This document shows positions 13,836 to 26,925 of a stretch of DNA of 64,000 nt, piece by piece. The stretch is from assembly GCA_013397935.1 (NCBI GenBank), contig VZRN01004391.1, positions 345,299 through 409,298 of the forward strand. The letters are read 5' to 3'. Position numbers and translations under genes: made by a program. Below the pieces are notes generated by a model. It searched no databases and was not told where the DNA came from. It was given only the letters and a program-made list of their open reading frames with translations. The stretch comes from Dasyornis broadbenti. Its lineage: Eukaryota > Chordata > Aves > Passeriformes > Dasyornithidae. Within the stretch, counting starts at the first letter, position 1. Every line of letters begins with the position of its first letter.

Positions 13836-16800
13836 ACGGAGAAAGGAAGTATGTCTGCATGGTTATGGTCCTTTGTCACTCATTTAACACAGTGACAAAC
13901 AGCAATTTCCTGTTTAATTGCAGATGCCTCCTCGCAACAGCTCATATTTCAAGTGCATGGTGAGCATTATTTCTGCCCCACAGCTGAGGACAGTAGTTGA
14001 TATGGGTTACATCTCTGCTAACAAATCAAGCATGCTGGGGTGTCTTCCCTGAACCCAAAGACAGCACAGCAGACAATCTTTTAGATGAAGTGTTCCTCTT
14101 CCTCCCCAAAACAAGGTGGCCTTAACCACAGTGCCCAGCTTAGGCAGTCCAAGGGTCTACGTGTCCACCCCGCAGTGGAGAAGAAATCTGAGAGATAAAC
14201 AGGGCAGAGCTGAGAGTGCAGACACTGCTTAGAAGAACTAATTTTGTGGCTCCAGCCAGTCCTTTAGCCAAAGTAACTGTGTCTTCCTGTCTCAGGACCT
14301 TTTCATGCAGCTTCCAAGTCTGAACTTAAGAATTTGGTTATTGCCAGCTTGGAAATGTCCTCTCAAAAATAAAAACCTTCCCTTAGAGATAGAAACTACA
14401 GGACTTGGGTGTTTCCTGAATGAGACATATCTCTTGCTTAGGTGTTGTCAATGGCTCAAGAGTGGCAGATCCTGGGTCATTGAAGAGACATTTTCTTTAC
14501 CAAGAAAGGGAAAGAGCAATTTAACTAGTGGATTTAATAATTACAGCCATTCAGACCAGTCTTCTCATTCCTAAGTATTTCAGCTGTTATGGTCCTTGAA
14601 ATCACAGACACTTTGGCTGGTTTTTCTTGCCAAATATCTATTGAGGTAAGTTACATCAACAGTGTTCTGAGATCTTTCTTTGAGAAAGAAGGGTTTTTTG
14701 CAGCAGTGTAGTCCTGTACAAAAAATCACCTCCCTATGATTACTGAGTGCTGCCCATTAACACAGCCCTTGAGCAGTTTCAAGTTTAATTAGAATAGCTC
14801 TACCCCACAGGGTGACCTGGGCAGCTCTGGCATTCAGGAGGATGATGTCTGAGAGTCCCACAGCAGCAGTGGGCCCCGGCTCAGGTGCAGCTGCAGAGGT
14901 GAAAGTGCCCTTTTACTATTTGAACGTTTGGTTACGTGAGCATTTTTACCACAAGGTTTCAAAGTTTCTATCAAGAGTCACTTATGTTACATTTCTGTTT
15001 CTGCACCGTGCAAGTGACTTGGCAAAGATGTAGCTCTAGGGCTTGCCTGTGCTGTAGATAATGTATTTGGTGGAATAACAGGCGAATCCATCCTGTTTGC
15101 TACACTGCAGAAGCACATGTTAGACTGGCAACATAGTTCAGATCACCCCAAACCAGTGAACCGGGGGCAGTGTGCCTGCAGCTTGTTTCTGGTACAGTGT
15201 TGGCTGCTGAGAACAAAGCTCAGAGGGAGGCAGGTTTGCAGTCCCGGTCCTGCCTGCCCATAGGGCTGGTCAGCAGTGGAAAGGGGCAGACAGGAGGCAG
15301 ATGCTGGCAGAACAGGAGCCAGGGCTGAGGTTAGGTAAGGCAAGGGAATGTGACAGCATGGGCAAATCTGTGCTGGACCACATGGACAAAGTCTGCTGTG
15401 CCATGGGCCAAGAGATGTGACCCCACTCCTGACTCATGGCAGCTCCCACCACTGATGGATGACTCAGTTACAGCAAATTTCTTCCTTCTGAAGTCTCATC
15501 CCAGGTGTTCTAAAAAGCATAGGGCTGGTATAAAGCTTAATCTGTTCAACACAGACTTGTCTGGATTATGCCTTTCTTGCACATGGCAGTTTAGACTCTG
15601 CTGACATCATCAAAACTGCTTTGTCTAATCCTGACAGTAAATCAGTTTTCTGAGAAATGGAAGTTGTGGACATGTAATAAGTGTAATGTAAGAGATGTTG
15701 GACTTAATGGATACTGTAAATTCCCCAGCAGATCATTCATTCTCCTGTAGTCTAAAATTTTCCTTGATGTTACTGGGAGGCAGAAAAATAAATTTGCCTT
15801 CCCAAAGGAAACTGTGTCCGTTTTGTTATTGGATACCCTCTTTTTACACACAATTTCCATGTGATGCTTATTGTCTCACTTCAATAAGACATTAAGAACG
15901 AAAATAGAAAAGCTTATGCCCTGACCAGAGATGATGTCTGTCAGCTGAAGGAAGAGTTTTTCCCTTAATATACTTATCCTCCTCTGTGAGCTGTAAAAAA
16001 GCAGAGCAATTACTGGAAGAGTGGAAACAAGGGCTATGTGTGCTAACCACACTCATTTTCATACCCTGATTCTGAAAACCACCTGTAAATATAAGTTTGG
16101 AGATCTTTATTCTCCTTCTTATGAACATGTATTACAAAACCCTGTGGTTTTCTTTGCAAAAAGGCCCTGCAAGGAACCAGCAAGAATGTTGTTTGCTAGG
16201 AACCTTTTAATTATCAAAATTGGTTGGTACATGGTTGGCTTGTGTTGGTTGGATATCCCTACTGGCCGCAGGAGGTGGCCATTGGGTACCTTTCGGTGAC
16301 CTATTGATCTCACACTACTGTGCTGCCCCTCCTTCCTTGATTCCTCCAGGACTTTCAGCCTCTCAATAGCTACAGTGCTGAAATTCACCAGCTGCATACA
16401 AACTTCTAAAGAGTAGCAGATTGTTATTCTACCCCGTGGTCTCTGGGTGGTTCAGTGAGGACCTTGGTAGTTCCTTGGTGTTACAGAAAGGCTCTCATTT
16501 ACCCCACTGTGGAATCTCATTGACCTCTCCAGAGGAGCAGCTGTGCTGTGAAACTGGATTCAGCAGGTTTTAAAAGAAGCACTTTCCCTGTTTTCCCATG
16601 AATTTGCTCTATACTGGTGACCCAAGAAATGCTTTAAGCCAGCAATGGTGGCAGAGACACAGGTCCCACCCTCTTTTACCCCTCTGCCAGCACAGGTGCT
16701 CAGGTGGTGTGGATGGGTGCATGGTGCAGCTGCACAAAAGTTTGTGGCAGCACATGCAGAGGCTGCACAGGGTGGCTGCAGGAAGGATGGAGTGGGATCC

Positions 16801-18376
16801 TATGTTGGCAGCACCAGTTTAACGTGTTTGTGAAGCTGTGGTGTCAAGCAGTGGTCTGGAGCAGCCACATCAGGCTAGCGAGGGCAAAACCTTTTTCCTA
16901 TAGAATGTTTTATTCCTAAATAAAACTAGGACTGAAGGCAATTATCGTGTTAACCTCCCTTGTAGATATGTTTATCCAGAACCCACCCTGTATTTATTTC
17001 AGTGGAACGCAAACATGCCACAGAAATGTAATGGCTACAGCTATATGTAAAAAAAAGAAAACCTGTGTTTTGCTGGTTTCCTTCTGTTTTGTGTGTTAAT
17101 TAAAACCTATTACACTCCATGGATTTATTCCATTTTGGAACCTAAAGCTTGCTTTCAAATTTAAATGAAAGCACAAAATTCTACATGGGGAAACTGAGCG
17201 TAACTGTTACAGTGACCCTCTGTGCTAACTTTCATTGCAGAATGACAATAAAATAGACTTTTGCTAAAAATAGAACAAAACCTTTGCCTAATGACTGCAA
17301 AGGTTATCAGAGCAACTCCCACTGCCCATGAATGAGAGAAGCCTAAGACTACAAAACAAAACAGGAAAGCCCAAGGTGTCCTTGGCCAAATTTCCCCCTG
17401 TTGGTACTCCCCCTTCAGGTCTATGACTTTGACATCTCTATGGTGGGAGAGGGCAAGTGGCTGGCTGGCAGAGCAGATGGAGAATCCACCTTTAAAAGGG
17501 CAATTCTCTGTGATGTGGCAAGGTAAAGGTCAAAACATTGACATAGGTTATATGTAGTAGGTGCTTGGGTGTGAGAGAACTTGGAAACCTCTTGCCTCCA
17601 GTCGTTTACCTGGGTGCCTAAATACCTCCGAAAATCTCTTGAGACTATACAGTAAAGCTGGTTTGAAACACACAATTATAAGGGTGTTTGTGGTATACTA
17701 TCCACCTGAAAAAAACCAAAAGTGTTGTGGTACCTGTTACAGACTTTACGTTCTTTGAAGGATATCCCCAGGTTTTGGTCTACTATAACTTAGGAAAGCC
17801 GGGAAATTACAAAATCTGCTGTATTAACTCACATTGTATAAGAGCAGGTGTAAAATAACATGTTATTCATTTAAATAAAATGGTGTTGTCTCTTTAAACA
17901 TTCAAATAGGCAATAAAATGGTTCTAGAAACATGTGGGAACCTGTTCCACAAAACACAAAGTGGTTCTGTTAAAAAGAGAAGGAAATTAAAGAAAAGGGG
18001 GGGAAAACGCTGTTTGTTACATTATGAGATCTCAAATTTTGTAGCTGTATTGTGCCTGAGAGTGGGTTTATGTGTGAACATACTGATAAAGACTTTCTGA
18101 GATTGAGATTAGAGATCTTGCAGGTCACTCTTAGATTCATGTGTCCTTTCACTGAAATATTTTACTTGGTACATTCCCGTCTCATTCTACTGCAGTCTCT
18201 CAGCAGTATTTGAAGACCAAATAAAACCATAAAGGCCAACCCATTGCTCACTCCTTACTCTCCCTTCTCATTTTACTTGCTCACATGTATGCACTGTCAC
18301 ATAATGCTAAGTTGCCATCATGAACTATCTCCTGAAAACCTATTTACTCCCATAATCATCAAAAACACTCACTCAT

Positions 18377-18449
18377 ATCCAGACAAAGACATCACTCCAA
18401 CAAAATGATGAGTGGTCATCATTTTATTGGAGTGATCTGTGGTCTGGAT
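18377..18449. repeat. 73-nt near-perfect hairpin
   Basis: The inner arms 18391-18411 and 18416-18436 are complementary at 20 of 21 positions around the tetraloop GTGG. An outer 8-bp stem (18377-18384 with 18442-18449) is separated from the inner stem by a 6x5-nt internal loop. In - strand RNA the one inner mismatch becomes a G-U pair, so that strand folds better. The loop is very short for a standard microRNA precursor. Origin by intrastrand template switching is an alternative that needs no function. Confidence 0.8.
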
Positions 18450-21400
18450 CTCCCAAAGCATTTGGGTTTGATCTTTCTAAAAATCTCAGAAGACAGATAC
18501 AATGCTTCATTAGTGCTTGTTATCACATTGAGGAGCCCAGTCCATCAGCAAAGGCAAGTTCATACGTTTGCTTGTAGAAGAGACACAACTGAGGGGAAGC
18601 ATACCAACTTGTCGGAAGTGTTTTCTGCATCAGAGAGAAGGTCCCCACTGACAGGCATTAGCATATTCCAATGAATATCACTTTATTTCTTCAAATTTCC
18701 AGCCTTTTCTGCCACTGTATTCAGGAGAATAATCATTTAGGAAAAACCTTTCACCTGCAATCCCAGTACAGGAAAGAGTAAAAGGCAATGGAAGGTCTAA
18801 GGGAAACATAGGCATGGGCTGATCTGGACTGTTCCCTTCCACATCACTTAGGATTTGGCCCCTGCTTCACTGTCAATAACTAAAAAGACAAAGCAACTAA
18901 ATATATATGGTAACATTGTAACATATATAGAGGGTGGGTTTTATTCATTGTACTCGGCTGTACATTAGGAGAGAAGTCGTGCTGATATTTTTACCCCAGA
19001 GTAATGGATGCTGTATGAAGAGAGGAACATGTGGTGTAAATAGAATCCATCCTCCCTGCTGCTTACATGGCTATGCCTTTAACACTTTTCCACTCTTCCT
19101 TACGTGCCATCATAAAGAGGTATATAAAGAGTCATGTGATCATTATGAACACAGCGGTTTTAAGTCAAAGAAAATCAGGTGCCTAATGTCAGGGAAAGCT
19201 AGGACACACACTTGCAGAATTCTACCCAAACTTCTGAAGATCCTCATAAAAGCACAGCCTGCAGGAAAAATGTCTATATTTTTAAATTCTGCCACTGGGA
19301 ATGATAACACCTCAGAATACCCTGCAGCAGCTTGATCCACTGATGATCCTTGCTTTAAACAATAATGGGAAAATAACTGGGAAGCTAACAAGAAGCAGCT
19401 AAAAGTGAAAGTATGAAATGAAAGCCAAGGGTTTGAGACGCCTCCCTACATGATCCTAATTGACACAGTATATTCAAGAGCCTTCTAAAATGAGCCAATC
19501 AGCTCACTAGCATCAGTGTTTTTTCACTTACACCAGAATAGTCTTCTCTGGGCATTCAAGTACACACACAATTGTAGCTGATAAGATTCAGTTTACAATA
19601 TTTATGGCTAAAAGTTTGGCTTGTTTTGCAACAGAAAAATGCAAAGTAAGAGAAAGATACTGAATTTTAAAAATCAATTAATTTGATGGAGTTTTGCAAA
19701 TTCATAACTGTTAGGTTTTTTTACACTCACTTTCTTATAGAGATCAGTGGGATTGAGGCATGGATCTGATTTTGGCAGAATCTCCTAGATTTTATCCCTA
19801 GTTTTGATACTGATTTTTCCGTAGTCTTGGGCAAACCATTTAAATTTCCATGCTGCAGCTTCCCTGCCTGCAGGGCAGTACCTGCTTCTCTGCAGCTCTT
19901 GTAGCTAACGGGTTAACCTTTGCAGAGATGAATTCTGAAGATGAAAGACTTGCTCAGTAGACTTGGACTGCTGGCACTCTGGGACCAGGATCCAGGCTCC
20001 AGGTGTGTTTGTACAGTGCCTAACACACCACAGCCACAGTACAGTGGATAAACAAGTATAAAAATCCAGACCAGAGTGAATGCAATCACCCACTGGTTTG
20101 CAGTATAAGTAGAACAGTTCTCTTTCCTGTTTGCTTTCAAAAACTGCACAAAGATGCTGCTTTTGCCAGCCTTTGCCATCCTCCATATTTCTCTAACTAG
20201 GAGCCTTCTAATATTAGAGAGCTTATCTCTGCACCCACTGATTCGCCTACCCCTCTTCCCTATTGACCAGCCTACTTGGCAGTATAAGGATGTCTCTTAA
20301 GTTTTATACGCCCAGACTAAAAGACTCAGAGGATTCATAAATTATTATATAGGACCATCTGACACAAACTGACAGTGTTTCCTCTGCAGAATATACTGGT
20401 GTTTATGGTTTGTCATTGAGAAGTTAAGATACTTCTCCTTGCATGTGTGGATTCCCTGAGGTTGTTGCTTGTCTGCTGTTGGGATGGAGCTTTGGACCAA
20501 GCTTTACTTTTAGGAGGCAAAAAAAAAAAAGTATAAAAAAGGAGAGAAAGAAGAAAGGAATGGCTATGCCAGTGAAAAACACCTGGAAAAGGACTGGAAA
20601 TGGTAGTTGTTTTGCTTCTGCAATATGCTGTTTGCTTTTCACGTTCTTCAGGCTGTCTCCTTTCCCAGAAATAAGCCGTCTCCCATGGTATGCTCTGCTC
20701 CCTCTTCTCCCACCGACTGGTTGTGCACACTGCTTGCCAGCCGGGCAAATCTATCATCCAGAGTGTTTCGGAGCAGTTCCTCCTCTTGGCTGCTTGAGAA
20801 GGTGTGTTGTTTGCTTTGCCTAAGTGCTCCCAGGGCCTAATGCTCCGTTGTTATGTACAGACCATTTCTACTGTCATGAATCATGTTTTACCACCCCTGT
20901 GCTTTTACTTCTGCACCAGGTGCTTTTTTTTCTTTTGAGCAAACACGCTGGAGTTTCCGTGTTTACTGCTGACACAGTGCATGTCGGGTACACGGCACAG
21001 GCTGAGTTATTCCTACCGTCCCACAGCCGACATGATCAGTAAATCTGCTTCTCACTCCAGGAGCTGCAGACCCCTTGTTTTTCCTACAACCAAAGGTAAA
21101 TTGATTTAGCACAGCCTGAAGTATTTTGCCAGACACACATAAAGAAAAAAATATATTTCACTGAAAAAGCCTCATGCAGTCAAGCAAAATATGCCCTTTC
21201 CTTATCTTATCTGTTGTGAGTAACCCAAGATATTTGCACAACGCCTTGTGCTAGGAAGGAGTTGTTTGTACATGTTTCACTCCCTTTTATCCAAGTTTTG
21301 AATTTTGAATGAAATCTTTCTCTTCAAATTTTTCTTACCTGCGAAAATGTTATGGTTTCTCTTTCCTATGCTTCCCTGAAGGTTGGACCCAGCCCTCCCT

Positions 21401-21574
21401 CCAAAGATCCCTTCATTGCAGATAGTTTTCTATTAATCTTCAAACCACTTTGGAGAGCTCTCTGCGTCTGGCAGCACTAACATCCCCTCTCCCTGCCGTC
21501 CCACCCACTTAGCCTCAGTCTAAGAGCCCTTAACAAATGACTCCCAAGGAATTTAAATGGCTAACGCTCGCTGG

Positions 21575-21602
21575 CCAATAAAGAGATGCATAAGCTCTAT
21601 AA
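21575..21602 (+). promoter_or_regulatory. Candidate RBM47 promoter: CCAAT box and TATA-like box
   Basis: CCAAT lies at 21575-21579 within TGGCCAATAAAG, and a TATA-like CTATAA lies at 21597-21602. The next 96 nt have no ATG and end in a good splice donor at 21699. Upstream, two adjacent TTATC motifs (GATA sites on the - strand) lie at 21202-21211. The region is locally less AT-rich than its flanks and pyrimidine-rich from about 21380 to 21530, but it is not a CpG island. This arrangement suggests a tissue-restricted promoter for the gene 12 kb downstream; the link to RBM47 is inferred from strand and position. Confidence 0.4.
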
Positions 21603-21627
21603 CCAGGTTGCACGGTTCTTGCCATTA

Positions 21628-21698
21628 GGAAGAAAGGTTGCTCAGGCAAAGGCGCAAGTCCTCTTAACCTGTTGCACTTCGATCGCAGGAGCGGAGAG
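21628..21698 (+). other. Candidate untranslated first exon of RBM47
   Basis: The start is placed about 30 nt after the TATA-like box, so it is approximate. The end is set by the donor GAGAG|GTAAGG with GT at 21699-21700. There is no ATG in the segment, as expected for a 5' UTR exon. Splicing to the acceptor at 33430-33431 would make a UTR of about 100 nt and remove an 11.7-kb intron. No matching transcript could be checked. Confidence 0.38.
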
Positions 21699-24351
21699 GT
21701 AAGGGAAATCTTGTTTGCTCTGTAGGGCTTTTTATCTGGTTTTCATTTATCACGGAGTTGAGACCAAAAGTGTGTCATCATCAAGGTACGGGTTCGGGGT
21801 TTTGCCTTTGTTTAGAGGGTCCTAAGGAGTTGTTTGAGAATGTAGCAATTGCTTTTAAGATTGAACTGTGAGATCAACATGTGAATATCTAAAAGAATTA
21901 GATTGCAAATACCAAAATGAATGTCAGAACAACGAACACTAAACCACTGATATTTTAGACAGAAGAAAACAAAATCATGTTTCAGAGATACTTTTTCTAC
22001 TATTTAAATTAATGAAGTGAAAGGTAGCGAATCGCAACTGCTTGATATTGTGTTTTCAATCAGTCTGTCTCTGCCATTGTCTGTGCTGCCTTTTATTTTT
22101 TCTGCTTTTTCAAGAGATTGAGACAAAAAAATCAAATTTTAAAAGTGGGTCATCAGCTTTTGGTGCAGAATTTGGGGCTTGTAGATTGAAGGTGCCTAGG
22201 AAGGTTTAAGTAAACAGTGTATATATACAAGTATTATTAATACAAATTAATCTATATAACTCAATCTGCATACTGAAAATTTGACAGCATTTTAAGAAAG
22301 TCAGCTTTGATATTATTCTATTCATATTCTACTTAAGCAGCATGCAAAATATGTAAGACTTGTATATGACATTGGACACGTGACCTTAATCTGTTCACCC
22401 TTACTTATTTAATTATTAATTTATTGTTTTATTAGGGCCAGTGCAGATAACAATAGCAAAGTTTGAACTTAAACCAGGAAAAAAAAATGTAGTTGTTGAA
22501 AGTAAGGTTCAATTAAAATCAATGACAAAAATGTCAATTTGTATGTGGACCAGATGCAGCATCTGTATATAATGGTGTCCTGTCCTGAGCTAGGTGGGAT
22601 TGAAACCATGGTTCAAAATGTGTCTGTAAAGCAGTCCCTGTCCTTTTGCATGTCCAAGCTCACCATGGATGACTGACTGTGCTCAGAACATGTGAGGGAT
22701 GTCATGGCAAATGTACTGCCATCCCCTGCAGTGCTTCATGGCCTGACAGACTGGGTTGCAGAAAGGACATCTTTTTCAATCAAATTATCATAGCTGCTCT
22801 CTGAAGGCCTTCACACCCAATGCAGTCTGTGGTGGTGCGTGTTGGTGTTTGCTGATGGTTAGCTGACACCACCAAAGACCTTGACAGTGCCAGAGAGAGT
22901 TTTTTAATGAAATTGACATGGTTAATCGAACAGAACTTCAAAACATGTCCTTTTTGTTTGTAAAGACAAGGCCACATGACTGTCTATCAAGAACTTGTTG
23001 TAATGTTGTTGGTTTGATTATTTTTCCATGGGTTTCTCATATAGCTCTGCAATGTATAACCAAGATTAGATAATATGTTGTATAAAAATAAAGTTAACAA
23101 AGGAGTAGTCATTTTGCTACTCTTTTTAATAATTTATTTTCAATTCTGCATTTGAGCTCCATTCTTTTTTGAAGAAATTATATTGAATTAAATGATCCTT
23201 GTCTTCTTTCTTCAGCTTTTAATTAAAAAAAAATTATCTCACTTAAGGTCAACGAAAGGCGAATTTCAAATGATATCTGTCTCAAATCCCACTCCTTTTC
23301 TGGAGTGAACAGAAATTTCATTTCAAAACCATAGGCATTTTCAAATGAGCTGTAATTTCAGTAGACTTAAATTGTCTTGAGTTAACCCAGCACAGGAGTG
23401 GTGCCCCCTGAGAGAGCTCCTGCCTTGGTTAAACATTTTTTTAAAATTTATAATATTAACACGGCACAGGTAACGAGTGCTGGAAATCTCTTCCTTGTAC
23501 TTGTAAAGCTTGTTTCTCAATTCTCCAATCCAACGTTCAAAGGTCTGTACAAACTTCTTAGATCAGAGGTCAGGTACAGATTGCTGCACTTTGCAGCTCT
23601 TTTCTGCCGATATGACAGAATTTCACAGGAAAGATGATTGACTTTCAGCCCCCACTCCTCTGCGCACAGGCAACACCAGGCAGTTAAAATGGTGATATGT
23701 ACAAGTCAGCCATTGGTACCTGAATTTAATTAATAACTAACTGGGTTTCAGTGGTGCAAGGTGCATATTATAAAAAGGGTCAAATGTCAGTGCACAAAGG
23801 GGGAAAAAAAGGACAAAACCCCAGCCACTGACTAAGCCAAATGCTTTGAGTTTAATGTACTTTCAGCAGCGAACATTCACAGTCCAACTGCAGTTTGCTT
23901 TATGTTGATTTTCATTTCTGTGAGCTGAGGGGGAGGGAACACGTTAAGCCACTTTCAGCTTTCCCTGGAATCTCTGCCTCCTGCTGAAAGCAGGGTTGTA
24001 GGTTGGGCCCCCTGTTGTTGCCGTGTTCACGTGGTATACACAAAGCTAAGAATGTTGCAATAAAAGTAGCACATGGGATTAGGGCGAACTGAAAAATCTG
24101 AAGCTATTTTTATTGTAATAAATTTGACTAAGCGAGCAGACTTTATATGAACAGGCAAGATGTGTTACATTTCACTCTGGGATCTCTAAGAGAGTTAGCT
24201 GAAAAAGTTTGATCAGAAAAGCTGAAAAGACAACTGTAGGTTATGAACTTTTTAAGATATTCTTGGTTGCATTGCAGATTTGAACATACTACTGTAATGT
24301 TTATGTAGACAGACAGATAAACTGTCCTTTGTTATAACAACAAAGAAATGC

Positions 24352-24396
24352 ATGCATGTATATCCCTACTCCACTAAAGTAGGGCTATACATGCAT
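24352..24396. repeat. 45-nt hairpin, 19-bp arms
   Basis: The left arm 24352-24370 and right arm 24378-24396 match at 18 of 19 positions, with loop CCACTAA. The arms begin ATGCATGTATA and end in CCCTACT. It stands alone in AT-rich sequence 2.7 kb after the candidate first exon. It could be a template-switch relic or a short structured RNA. Confidence 0.75.
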
Positions 24397-26600
24397 AAAG
24401 AGTTCAGCAAAGCCTTTGACAGACATTTTCAATGATTGAATTAAATCACCATGTTCATATATAAGATTTTCCTTCAGAAGGACAAGAAATGAGATAGGTG
24501 AATGTGTTATCTTTCCTGTGTAATAATTAACAGATGCGTCTAGTTGTGGTTTTGTTTTTCAGTTGCAGAACACTGCTTTTCCTGTCTTTCTTATGGCAAA
24601 ACTTGTGAGCTCCTGAATGAAACTTTTCCCTCTTTCCAAGCAGAATGCTTTCTAAAGCAAACAGTTAATGAGGAGGACACTCTTACCTGTATCAGCATCT
24701 CTGTGGAGAACAGTGTTTAATTGCATGTGTGGTAAAGAAACACTGTGAAAAACTTCCCGTCAAGTACAGGTCATCCAGAATAGGAAAGACTACACTGAAA
24801 TTTATATATAACGTTTTCCTGTCTGATCATGGTAATGATAGACTTTGTTGACTGGATTGAAATATGGGAATTTGGGGAGAAGGGAAAGGTTGTGCTGTTT
24901 CCTGATTTAGACAGCTGATAGGAGTGATTACACTAACCATCTCTCATCTTCTCAGCTTTCCTCAACATGTGGCTTCAATATCTTGCAGGGTAATACTTCA
25001 GCCTCAGTCAGTAACACGTCCTATCCAAATAGCTGAGAGTTATGAATTATTTTGAATTGGAGAGGATAAAAGATGGAGCTGGGGCAAACAGGACAACAAA
25101 AGGGTTACACAACCTGTTGGACAAAGTTCTGAATGACTCGCAGAAAAGTGCATTATAAAATAAGTGAGGAGACTGGGTTTTGCTTACCCAAACTTCCTTC
25201 AGAAGTGGTTTAAGTTGAGGTTGCTGGTTTGGCACTGCAGTAGCATAAAAACTTGCATTAACATTGCATTAACAGAATTCACATTGCAGAAGTAGGGTCA
25301 TGTTAGTAGGATGCTCAAGGTGTCAGTGATGCTGTGGTACATCAGTAACTTTGTCATCAGCACGGGCTTATTCTTGCCGTGGTGAAACAATATATTCATG
25401 AACACATTTTGACACATCCAAAAGCTGTGGCAAGAAAGAAAGCTACCCTCAGGAAAGTTTTCTTACTTTATTATTTGAAATATCATCACTCACATCCCAT
25501 TGAATATAATTTTTGCAGTTTTTAAGCAGGACGTCAGGTCATTGAGTGACCTTACCCCTGGGAATGTTCACTGCTAGGTATTGATAGTGCTTATGGATAA
25601 TGAAAGTGGATCACACACAAGATTAAATACAATGTAGAAAGATGAGAGAGGGTTAGTAACAGAATAGGCAGGAAGTTTGCATAATACAAGATGACTTTAT
25701 TTTGATTGGGAATCATAATTTTTAAATTATTTTTTAAATTTTAAAAATTGTATATAAAATCGCTGCGAGGCAAAATAATCAGGCTAAGGGAACTGATATT
25801 ATATAGTTAAGAGAATTAGATCAATTATTGTTATTTTTCTAATGACAATGATGAAAATAAGAAGTTTAACCTTCAAATCCTAGTTTGAAGCTGTAGCCAG
25901 TTGTTGACTATACAAATTCCTTTTTGAATAATCTGATTAGCATTCAAGTATTAACCTGGGAAATTACAGGATGTTAATTTACAGAATAATTTAAGGTGTT
26001 CTCCTCCTAAAAAGGAGAAAGAAGCAAAAGAACAGATTTCTAGTAATTTTGTTACAATTTTTTAAGCCAAATATATTGCTTTTGATTGGTGAAGGGAGAA
26101 CATAGCCTGTCCCTTCAAGACCTTTAAAGCAGGGTTTTCTGTAGTGCTCATCACTGTCTTAAATATATCCCTATTGCAGCCATTAGAGTCTCGTAACCAA
26201 CATCAGGGGAGTAACGCCAGATGTGAGTGGTGTTAGAAATATCACACTTTATTTTCTGTTCCTTTCTTTGACTCTAATGCAATCAAAATACAAAGTCAAC
26301 AGATTTTGGTCAGTTTTAAATGGAACCAACTATTTGTAACGTGTTTAGGCCACTTAGGACAAGTTTAAGCAACTGAAAACTGAGCACAGACCCTCTCTGC
26401 AGTAAATCCACCCTGAAAACTGCTTTTCAGGCCCAGAACATTAACTTGCTCCGTACAAAGGGAACACGGCTAACTGACCAGAATAAAATTGAAGTTTAAG
26501 CATGAAATATGAACTCTTGCAATGAAATCAGTGGTCAGAACTCTGATGACAGACCCTAGAGTAGGGTGACAAGCGTCATCCTAGTGGAACTGGGAATTTC

Positions 26601-26925
26601 ATAAAATCATAGAAACTTTAGGTCGGAAAAGACCTCTATGATCATTGAGTCCAACCATTAGCCAAACAGTGCCAAGTCCACCAATAAACCATGTCCCTAA
26701 GTGTCACATCTACATGTCTTTTAAATACCTCCAGAGATGGTGACTGCCAACCACACCCCTGGCAGCCTCTTCCAATGCTTGACAGCCCCTTTGATGAAGA
26801 AATCTTTCCTTCCCTGGTGCAACTTGAGGCTGTTTCCTTTTGTCCTAATTTCAGCAGCTAGCCTCAGGGTTTTGTAGGCTGGTTTTATCCTGCCTCTCAG
26901 GTATTTGTACTGTTGCTCTCTATAT
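26601..26925 (-). mobile_element. CR1 LINE fragment, 5'-truncated, - strand
   Basis: From about 26601 the + strand reads as the reverse complement of an avian CR1 3' end (AATCATAGAA, then a GGAAAAGACC-type block and the GTCCAACC segment). It continues through the region that encodes the reverse transcriptase C-terminus, up to about 26925. Frames are broken. The 5' boundary is approximate. Confidence 0.8.

Larger units (their letters stand above)
1..21574. other. Non-coding, AT-rich: RBM47 5' flank or long 5' intron
   Basis: No open frame here resembles a known protein or has splice-consistent conservation that I recognise. I see no CpG island, CR1 or LTR. Apart from the hairpins at 4.1 and 18.4 kb, the DR4 motif and simple runs, nothing can be supported. 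In mammals the first RBM47 exons lie far upstream, so this may be intron if an upstream promoter is used. Confidence 0.6.

Noticed and set aside
16264..16285. CTCF-like GC-rich motif near the bases GGCCGCAGGAGGTGGCC
   Set aside because: The core spacing is off by one base relative to the consensus, so the match is not good enough.
19494..19501. CCAATCAG box as a promoter
   Set aside because: No TATA, initiator, leader or splice donor nearby.
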